Positions 1 through 5,336 of a stretch of 7,223 nt of DNA are shown here, piece by piece (positions within the stretch are counted from its first letter, which is position 1; each line of letters opens with the position of its first letter). A program made the translations under genes and the position numbers. Below the pieces are notes generated by a model. The model made no database searches. It was not told the DNA's origin and was given only the letters and a program-made list of their open reading frames with translations. The DNA is from Candidatus Aminicenantota bacterium (GTDB lineage Bacteria > Acidobacteriota > Aminicenantia > Aminicenantales > Saccharicenantaceae), in contig DSDX01000082.1 of NCBI GenBank assembly GCA_011048485.1, positions 1 to 7,223 on the forward strand, in the 5' to 3' direction.

Positions 1-411
1 GCCGTCGATGGATCGGTCGTCCTGGAGTGGCTGAACCCGGCCAGGACGGTCTCCGGGAAGCCTCTCGGGCCCCTCAAGGCGGTCGAGGTCTGGGTCTTCG
101 ACGACGTGCCTCCCGCGGGAGGCCCAGCCCTCGGTCCCGGGGCGGTCGAGAGGACGGCTCGGCTGGCCCGGAAGATCCCCCGGCGGGAGATCGACGCGCG
201 GACCGCCGCCTCCGACGCATCCGGCCGGGCCATGACCTTGACCTACGCCATCGAGCTGCCGCCGGGCGCCGAGCCCCCGTCGCGGCTGGCCTTCACGGTC
301 AGAGTCATCGACCGGTCCGGGCGAGCCTCCGATTTCGCACCCCCGGTCGTCGTCGAGATCCCCCGCAAGCACGGCGGGGTCGACCGGGCTGCCCGCGAGG
401 GTGTATCCTGA
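1..411 (+). CDS. C-terminal part of a fibronectin type III-like protein (5' truncated)
   Basis: The frame is open from base 1 to the TGA at 409-411, giving the last 136 residues of a protein whose start lies upstream of the window. The visible part opens with a stretch resembling the first strands of a fibronectin type III domain (VVLEWLNPA, then a PLGPLKAVEVWVF segment). It ends with the usual closing strands of that fold (FTVRVIDRSGRASDF, then PPVVVEIP). Between them is an Arg- and Ala-rich stretch of about 50 residues. Such domains are beta sandwiches used for adhesion or as spacers in exported proteins and lipoproteins. No signal peptide or lipobox can be judged because the N-terminus is missing. 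The first in-frame ATG (106) is internal and not a credible start. The gene ends 16 bases before the TTG start of the FAH-family gene, so the two are probably co-transcribed. The exact role is unknown. Confidence 0.72.
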   Translation, partial: AVDGSVVLEWLNPARTVSGKPLGPLKAVEVWVFDDVPPAGGPALGPGAVERTARLARKIPRREIDARTAASDASGRAMTLTYAIELPPGAEPPSRLAFTVRVIDRSGRASDFAPPVVVEIPRKHGGVDRAAREGVS

Positions 412-416
412 TGAAC

Positions 417-430
417 GGAGTCCAGGCTTG
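417..430 (+). promoter_or_regulatory. Ribosome binding site and TTG start of the FAH-family gene
   Basis: GGAG at 417-420 lies seven bases before the TTG at 428-430. From there the protein begins MKIYRFRYRRR, which is how members of this family with the short N-terminal domain usually begin. The alternative GTG at 401 would add nine residues (MYPDERSPG) and has its only purine-rich stretch (GAGG, 397-400) touching the start codon, leaving no spacer. The ATG at 411 is in another frame and stops after six codons. The TTG is therefore preferred. Confidence 0.7.
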
Positions 431-1207
431 AAGATCTACAGGTTCCGCTACCGCCGAAGGGTCCTCCAGGGAGTCCTCAAGGAAGAGTACCTCTTCCCGA
501 TCATCGGGTCCGTATACGGGGACTTCCGGATCGGGGCCAGCCCGGTGCCCATCGCCGACGTCCGCGTCCTTCCGCCCGTTCTGCCCACCAAGATCATCGG
601 CATCGGCCGCAACTACCGCGAGCACGCCGAAGAGATGGGAAATCCCCTGCCCAAGGAGCCCCTGATCTTCCTCAAGCCGCCGACGGCCGTCATCGGCCAC
701 CTCGACGCCGTCGTCGAGCCGCCGGCGTCGTCCCGGGTCGACTACGAGGGCGAGGTCGGCGTCGTCATCCGCAGGAAGACCCGCCACCTCAGCGACGAAG
801 ACCGCGTCGACGACCTCATCCTCGGCTACACCTGCTTCAACGACGTCACGGCCCGGGACCTCCAGGCCAAGGACGGCCAGTTCACCCGGGCCAAGGGATT
901 CGACACGTTCGCCGCCGTGGGGCCCTGCGTCGCCACGGGGCTCGATCCGTCCGGGATCCGGCTGAAGACGTTCCTCAACGGCAAGCTGGTCCAGTCCGGG
1001 ACGACGGCGAACTTGATCTTTCCCATCCCGGAGCTCATCCGGTTCCTGTCCCGGATCATGACCCTCAACCCCGGCGACATCATCGCCACGGGCACGCCCG
1101 CCGGGGTCGGCCCGGCCGCGCCGGGCGACCGGGTCGACGTCCAGATCGAGGGGATCGGCGTGCTCTCCAACACGTTCACGCGCCCGAGCGCCAAGGAGGC
1201 CCTATGA
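428..1207 (+). CDS. Fumarylacetoacetate hydrolase (FAH) family protein
   Basis: A soluble 259-residue enzyme of the FAH superfamily, whose members cleave, decarboxylate or isomerise 2-oxo/enol acids at a divalent metal. Residues 1-50 match the small N-terminal domain of Rv2993c-like members; the catalytic fold follows from about 54. Visible landmarks are GIGRNYREHAEEM (58-70), LKPPTAVIG (82-90), the metal-ligand pair E107 and E109 in DYEGEVGVV, the third ligand D139 in NDVTARDLQ, K156 and D159 in RAKGFDTFAAVGP, and GDIIATGTPAGVG (216-228). H66 and E69 align with the His/Glu dyad used for catalysis in human FAHD1, so acylpyruvase or oxaloacetate decarboxylase activity is plausible. An aromatic-degradation isomerase (HpaG/5-oxopent-3-ene type) cannot be excluded, and no aromatic pathway genes are nearby. 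The stop overlaps the transaldolase start as ATGA. The family call is firm; the substrate is not. Confidence 0.93.
   Translation: MKIYRFRYRRRVLQGVLKEEYLFPIIGSVYGDFRIGASPVPIADVRVLPPVLPTKIIGIGRNYREHAEEMGNPLPKEPLIFLKPPTAVIGHLDAVVEPPASSRVDYEGEVGVVIRRKTRHLSDEDRVDDLILGYTCFNDVTARDLQAKDGQFTRAKGFDTFAAVGPCVATGLDPSGIRLKTFLNGKLVQSGTTANLIFPIPELIRFLSRIMTLNPGDIIATGTPAGVGPAAPGDRVDVQIEGIGVLSNTFTRPSAKEAL
1193..1207 (+). promoter_or_regulatory. Strong Shine-Dalgarno and ATGA overlap for the transaldolase
   Basis: AAGGAGG at 1193-1199 is a near-complete anti-16S match, placed four bases before the ATG at 1204. It lies inside the last codons of the FAH-family gene, whose TGA (1205-1207) shares bases with the ATG. 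This is a standard arrangement for translational coupling. The spacer is slightly short, but the motif is the strongest ribosome binding site in the window. Confidence 0.75.
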
Positions 1208-1848
1208 AACTGTTCCTGGATACCGCCAATTTCGACGAGATCCGCGAGGTCGCGAGCTGGGGCGTCCTCGACGGAGTGACCACCAACCCGTCCCTCTGCT
1301 CCAAGGAGACCGTGAGCTTCGAGGACAACATCCGGAGGATCTGCGCCCTCACCCCGGGTCCCGTCAGCGCGGAATGCGTCTCGCTCAAGGCCGACGAGAT
1401 CGTGCCCGAGGCCCGGGCCCTGGCCGGGCTCGCGCCCAACGTGGCCGTCAAGATCCCCGTGGGCCTCGAGGGCCTCAAGGCCACCAAAACGCTCGCCGGC
1501 GAGGGCGTCGCGGTCAACATGACCCTGGTCTTCTCCGCGGGCCAGGCCCTTCTGGCGGCCAAGGCCGGGGCCCGTTTCGTCAGCCCGTTCATCGGACGTC
1601 TCGACGACATCTCCGAAGACGGCATGGCCCTGGTCGAGGAGATCGTCGAGATCTTCGGGAACTACCGGATCGAGACCGAGGTCATCGTGGCCAGCGTCCG
1701 GCATCCTCGCCATGTCATCGAGGCCGCGCGGCTCGGGGCCGACATCGCCACGGTCCCATTCGCCGTCATGGGGAAGCTCGTCCGGCACCCCCTGACGGAC
1801 ATCGGGATCGAACGCTTCCTGGCCGATTGGAGGAAAGTCAAGACGTGA
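1204..1848 (+). CDS. Transaldolase, TalC/fructose-6-phosphate aldolase-like subfamily
   Basis: A 214-residue protein, the usual length for the short (about 215-220) TalC/FSA class that forms decameric TIM barrels in the cytosol. It starts MKLFLDTANFDEI and carries GVTTNPSL (24-31). The Schiff-base lysine is K83 in VAVKIPV, and the chain ends with the IASVRHPRHV-like and ATVPF segments of the family. Aligned by hand to E. coli FsaA, K83 equals K85, F129 (in SPFIGRLDD) equals Y131, and E57 equals Q59. Phe and Glu at these two places are typical of transaldolases, while Tyr and Gln are typical of fructose-6-phosphate aldolase. The likely reaction is therefore dihydroxyacetone transfer between sugar phosphates in the non-oxidative pentose phosphate pathway. 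It overlaps its upstream and downstream neighbours by four bases each. Nothing looks truncated. Confidence 0.95.
   Translation: MKLFLDTANFDEIREVASWGVLDGVTTNPSLCSKETVSFEDNIRRICALTPGPVSAECVSLKADEIVPEARALAGLAPNVAVKIPVGLEGLKATKTLAGEGVAVNMTLVFSAGQALLAAKAGARFVSPFIGRLDDISEDGMALVEEIVEIFGNYRIETEVIVASVRHPRHVIEAARLGADIATVPFAVMGKLVRHPLTDIGIERFLADWRKVKT
1829..1848 (+). promoter_or_regulatory. Ribosome binding site and GTG start of the TamB-like gene
   Basis: GGAGGAAAG at 1829-1837 precedes the GTG at 1845-1847, which overlaps the transaldolase stop as GTGA. The spacing from GGAGG to the GTG is 11 bases, a little long but usable. This start puts an Arg-rich stretch and then a membrane helix at the N-terminus, as expected for a TamB protein. 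The frame is also open for a long way upstream, but that part only shadows the transaldolase. Confidence 0.68.
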
Positions 1849-4800
1849 GGCTCCTCGCCGTCGTCCGGCTCCGCCAGCGGGCCCGGGCCCTGGCCTTGAA
1901 GGTCCGCCGGGCCGTCGTGTTCCTTCTCGTCATGGCGGCCCTGGCGGCCATCCTGGTCACGGGCAAGAACATCCTCGTGAGCGAGGTCGGCCGTGCCGTC
2001 GAGAAAACGTTCGCCTATGACAGCCTCAGGCTCTCGTACTTTCCGCCCGCCTTCGTCATCCATAACCTCCGCTCCCTGACGGACCCGCCGGCCCTGCGGG
2101 CGCGCCGGGTCCGGATCGAGGTCCCCTTGCTCTCGATCCTCCGGAACCGCAAGATCCTCTCGGTCAGCGTCGTGTCCCCGGAGATCCGAGTCCGTCCCTC
2201 CGGGGCCGCCGCGCCCCGCCGCAAGGCCCGTCCGCCCCTCTCGATCCTGGAACTCCCGTTCGTCATCGAGCGGGGCTTCATCGAGGACGGCGTCTTCGTC
2301 TACGAATCGGGGCCCGCCACGTTCGAGGCGCGGGGCATCCGCGCGCTCGTCACCCAGGACGGGGACAGGTTCACGGTCCGGGCCACGGCCGAGTCGAGCG
2401 CGGTCACGACGCCGGACCGCGCCGGGCCGGCCGCGATCGGGGCCCTGACGCTCATCCTCGAGGGCAGAGGCGAGACCGCGACCGTCTCCCGGCTCTCCGT
2501 CGATGGCCCCGGTCTCTCGCTCGCGTCGAGCGGCCTGGTCCGCAGCTTCGCCGGTCCAGCGGTCTCGCTCGACGCCCGCTTCGAGATCGAGACGGGCCTG
2601 CTCGACGACGCCCTCGACCTGCCCTTCGCCTGGAAGGGCAGGCTTCGCGGCGAGGGACGGATCGAGCGCGCGGTCGGCGGCCTGTCCGTTTCGACGAGCG
2701 TCGCGTCGGACGATCTGGCCGTCAGCGGCGTGCCCATGGGCGCCGTGCGAGGACGGTTCGAGCTCGCGCCGGCGAAAGGCGGCCGGCTCGAGGTCGGCGT
2801 CCAGAAGCCGGGCCGGGCGGCTGAGAGCCTGATCCTGTCCTTCCTTGACGGCCGGGTGGACGGCCGGGCCGCGCCGCTCGCCCTCGACCCGCTGTTCCGG
2901 GAACTCGAGGTCCCCTGGCCGATCAAGTCCATGGCCTGGGGCACCTTCACCCTGGCCCAACGCAAGCTCGCGGCCGAGGCCGAGTTCCGGGACGCGGAGC
3001 TCGACCGGATCGGCGACCTCTTCGCCTTCCGGGGAGGGGCCAAGGTCGGCGTCGATTTCCCGGCCCGTTTCGTCACCATCGAGGCCCCGGGCCTCGAATC
3101 GAGCTTCGGCCGGCTCCAGGCGACCGCAGGGATCGATCTACGGGGAGATCTCGAGGCCAGGATCAGAGGGGAGGTCTCGAACGTCAGGGAGACCCGGGAG
3201 TTCGTCTCCCTGGTCCTCGGCGAGGAGTTCGCGTTCGGGGACATCCGAGGCAAGGGCTACGCCGATGTCAGCCTGTATGGCCGCTCGGCCGCCCCGTCGG
3301 TCTCCCTCAGGGCGACCTTATCGCCCGGCGGCTATGACGTCTTCAACGCCGCGTTCATCGAGGCGGACGCCGTCCTTTCGGGCGGCGTCTTCGACGGCCG
3401 CTTCGAGGTCGAGGACCCCGCCCTCAAGGGGCTGGTCAGGGTCCGGACGGCGGGCGAAGAGCTCGAGGTCGAGGTCCGGGACGGGGACGGCGAGCTGGCG
3501 CAGATCCTTCCCTCCCTGGCCATCCCGGTGGTGCTTTCGGGCCGGGCCAGCGGCGATTTCCGGATGATCCAGAGAGGCGGCATCCAGGAGTTCACCGGGA
3601 GCTTCGCCAGCCCCGAGATCAAGGGCTACGGACAAACGGCCTCGCGCGTCTCCGGGAGCCTCGCTTGGAAGGACGGCGTGATCTCCTTCCCGGAGCTGGC
3701 CATGGACTTCTTCGGCGGCCGGGTCGAGGGCCGGGCCCTCGTCGGCACGATCGACGGCGAGTTCGACGTCAACGCCCGCGGCGAGGAGCTCGATTTTGCC
3801 GCGATCGTTCCCTCGGCGTCCGGCCGCCTGTCTCTGTCGGTGGGCGGTCAAGGCGTCTTCGGCCGGGACCGCTTGAAGGGCCTCTTCTCCATCAAGAACA
3901 TGCTCCTCTCGCCGCTCGACAGGACGGAGGCCCGGGGCGAGCTCCAGATCGGGGCGGTAGGCGGCCGGATCGAGTTGGGCCTCATGGGCGCGCTCGTGCC
4001 GGGCGAGAACCCCTTCCAGGGCTCTTTCTCGTTCCCCTTGTCGGGCGAACCTTTCGGGGGCCGCGTCGAGGGCCGGATCTCCGACCTCGATCTCGTGGTC
4101 CCCTGGCAGGGGGCCCGGGGCCGGATCGACTTCGCCGCCGAGATCCAGGGGACCGACGAGGAGGCCCTGCTCGGGATCGACCTCGATGTCGAGGCCCCGG
4201 TGATGCCTTTGCCCGGCTTCCCTTACCCCGTGACCGACTTCGTGTCCTCCATGCGCTACGCCGATTCCGCCCTGACCCTGACGTCGTTCGGCGGCAAGCT
4301 CGGCGGCGGGGCCATCTCGGGCTCGGGCCGGGTCGGCCTGGCCGAGGGCGCCGTCGCCTCGATGGACCTGCGGCTGGAAGGCCGGGACATGGTCCTGGCG
4401 CCCTTCGAGCGCATGCGGGCCCAGGCCGACGCGTCGCTGCGCGTCATCAAGGACTCCAGGCACTTCGTGACCGAGGGGGAGATCCTTTTCGAACGACTGT
4501 CTTTCAGGCGCGAGATCTACGAGCCCTTCGAGTTCTCCTCGGCGCCCGGCGAGGCGCCCGAAGGCCCTTCGTTCTTCGACGGAATGACCCTGAACATCCG
4601 CCTCCGGGGCGATGATGACGTGACCATCGAGAACTCGCTGGGACGCTTCAACGCCCGCTTCGACCTGACCTTGGCCGGTTCCCTCGACGAGCCGGTCCTC
4701 CTCGGCGACCTCGACATCGTCAGCGGCGACTTCTATTTCCAGGACCGGAGCTTCCGCGTCATCCACGGCCGGTTGGGCTTCACCGATCCCGTGACGACGG

Positions 4801-5336
4801 AACCGTACCTCGATTTCCGGGGCGAGGCCTACGTCAAGGACTTCCGGGTGACGCTCACGATGAGCGGGCCTGCGAGCCGGCTCAAGCCGGAGTTCACCTC
4901 CTCGCCGCCGCTGCCGCCCGAGGAGATCCTGTCGCTCCTGGCCCTGGGCGAGTCGTTCCGGCGGATGTACTATTCGTATTCAGGGGACCGCAGCACCGCC
5001 CTGAACACGGCCTCCCTCCTGACCTACCAGATCGCCGACCTGGCCAAACGCGGCGCGGGCGGGTTGTTCTCGCTGGACCGCTTCAGGATCGATCCCTACA
5101 TCCCCGAGGGGGCCCCGGGCGGGATCGCGGCCAGGCTCACCGTGGGCAAGAAGATCTCGCAGAGCGTCCTGGTCCTCTATTCGACCGTCCTGGCCAGCTC
5201 GAGCGTCAGGTCCGAGATCGACGATTTCCCCATCTTCCGGGTGGAGTGGGATATCAGCCGGCGGTTCTCGCTCGTGGGCGGGCAGGACGACCGGGGAAGG
5301 CTTGGGATCGATGTCAAGTTCCGCAGGCGCTTCTAG
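1845..5336 (+). CDS. tamB: TamB (DUF490)/AsmA-like periplasm-spanning protein
   Basis: The protein has 1163 residues; E. coli TamB has 1259. Residues 1-22 are rich in Arg and Lys, and 23-39 (AVVFLLVMAALAAILVT) form the single helix that anchors it in the inner membrane with the rest in the periplasm. The long middle is made of beta-rich AsmA-type repeats, including GGRVEGR twice (624-630 and 738-744) and a related FGGKLGGG segment at 815-822. The TamB C-terminal domain occupies about the last 300 residues: GRFNARFDLTLAGSLDEP, then GDFYFQDRSFRVIHGRLGF, the SPPLPPEEILSLLALG segment from 1020, and a terminal beta strand ending in Phe. In known systems this domain contacts an Omp85 partner, and the long hydrophobic groove is linked to outer-membrane protein assembly and phospholipid transfer. 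The Omp85 gene starts within its last 26 bases, which supports a joint role. GTG 1845 was chosen for its overlap and RBS; TTG 1896 (residue 18) is a weaker alternative. Confidence 0.93.
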   Translation: MRLLAVVRLRQRARALALKVRRAVVFLLVMAALAAILVTGKNILVSEVGRAVEKTFAYDSLRLSYFPPAFVIHNLRSLTDPPALRARRVRIEVPLLSILRNRKILSVSVVSPEIRVRPSGAAAPRRKARPPLSILELPFVIERGFIEDGVFVYESGPATFEARGIRALVTQDGDRFTVRATAESSAVTTPDRAGPAAIGALTLILEGRGETATVSRLSVDGPGLSLASSGLVRSFAGPAVSLDARFEIETGLLDDALDLPFAWKGRLRGEGRIERAVGGLSVSTSVASDDLAVSGVPMGAVRGRFELAPAKGGRLEVGVQKPGRAAESLILSFLDGRVDGRAAPLALDPLFRELEVPWPIKSMAWGTFTLAQRKLAAEAEFRDAELDRIGDLFAFRGGAKVGVDFPARFVTIEAPGLESSFGRLQATAGIDLRGDLEARIRGEVSNVRETREFVSLVLGEEFAFGDIRGKGYADVSLYGRSAAPSVSLRATLSPGGYDVFNAAFIEADAVLSGGVFDGRFEVEDPALKGLVRVRTAGEELEVEVRDGDGELAQILPSLAIPVVLSGRASGDFRMIQRGGIQEFTGSFASPEIKGYGQTASRVSGSLAWKDGVISFPELAMDFFGGRVEGRALVGTIDGEFDVNARGEELDFAAIVPSASGRLSLSVGGQGVFGRDRLKGLFSIKNMLLSPLDRTEARGELQIGAVGGRIELGLMGALVPGENPFQGSFSFPLSGEPFGGRVEGRISDLDLVVPWQGARGRIDFAAEIQGTDEEALLGIDLDVEAPVMPLPGFPYPVTDFVSSMRYADSALTLTSFGGKLGGGAISGSGRVGLAEGAVASMDLRLEGRDMVLAPFERMRAQADASLRVIKDSRHFVTEGEILFERLSFRREIYEPFEFSSAPGEAPEGPSFFDGMTLNIRLRGDDDVTIENSLGRFNARFDLTLAGSLDEPVLLGDLDIVSGDFYFQDRSFRVIHGRLGFTDPVTTEPYLDFRGEAYVKDFRVTLTMSGPASRLKPEFTSSPPLPPEEILSLLALGESFRRMYYSYSGDRSTALNTASLLTYQIADLAKRGAGGLFSLDRFRIDPYIPEGAPGGIAARLTVGKKISQSVLVLYSTVLASSSVRSEIDDFPIFRVEWDISRRFSLVGGQDDRGRLGIDVKFRRRF

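Noticed and set aside
401..427. GTG 401 as the start of the FAH-family gene
   Set aside because: It overlaps the upstream gene, lacks a spaced Shine-Dalgarno, and adds nine residues that do not look like the family N-terminus. TTG 428 fits better.
27..431. Plus-strand open frame of 134 residues overlapping the Fn3-like gene
   Set aside because: Its composition is Arg/Gly/Pro-rich shadow. The fibronectin-like patterns are in the other frame. Only its last six codons are of interest, as the relay ORF.
826..1788. Minus-strand open frame of 320 residues across the FAH and transaldolase genes
   Set aside because: It spans two well-identified genes on the other strand, crosses their junction, and has no domain of its own.
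1374..1844. In-frame upstream extension of the TamB frame to ATG 1374
   Set aside because: This part overlaps the transaldolase almost completely and translates to Arg/Gly/Pro-rich, low-complexity protein typical of a shadow frame. The membrane anchor and family similarity start only after GTG 1845.
1662..2960. Long minus-strand open frame (432 residues)
   Set aside because: It is antisense to tamB and the transaldolase, rich in Asp/Glu/Arg/Gly with no recognisable domain. It arises because high third-position GC removes stops from the opposite strand.
3318..4766. Long minus-strand open frame (482 residues)
   Set aside because: It lies fully inside tamB with the same shadow composition. No ribosome binding site or family motif is visible.
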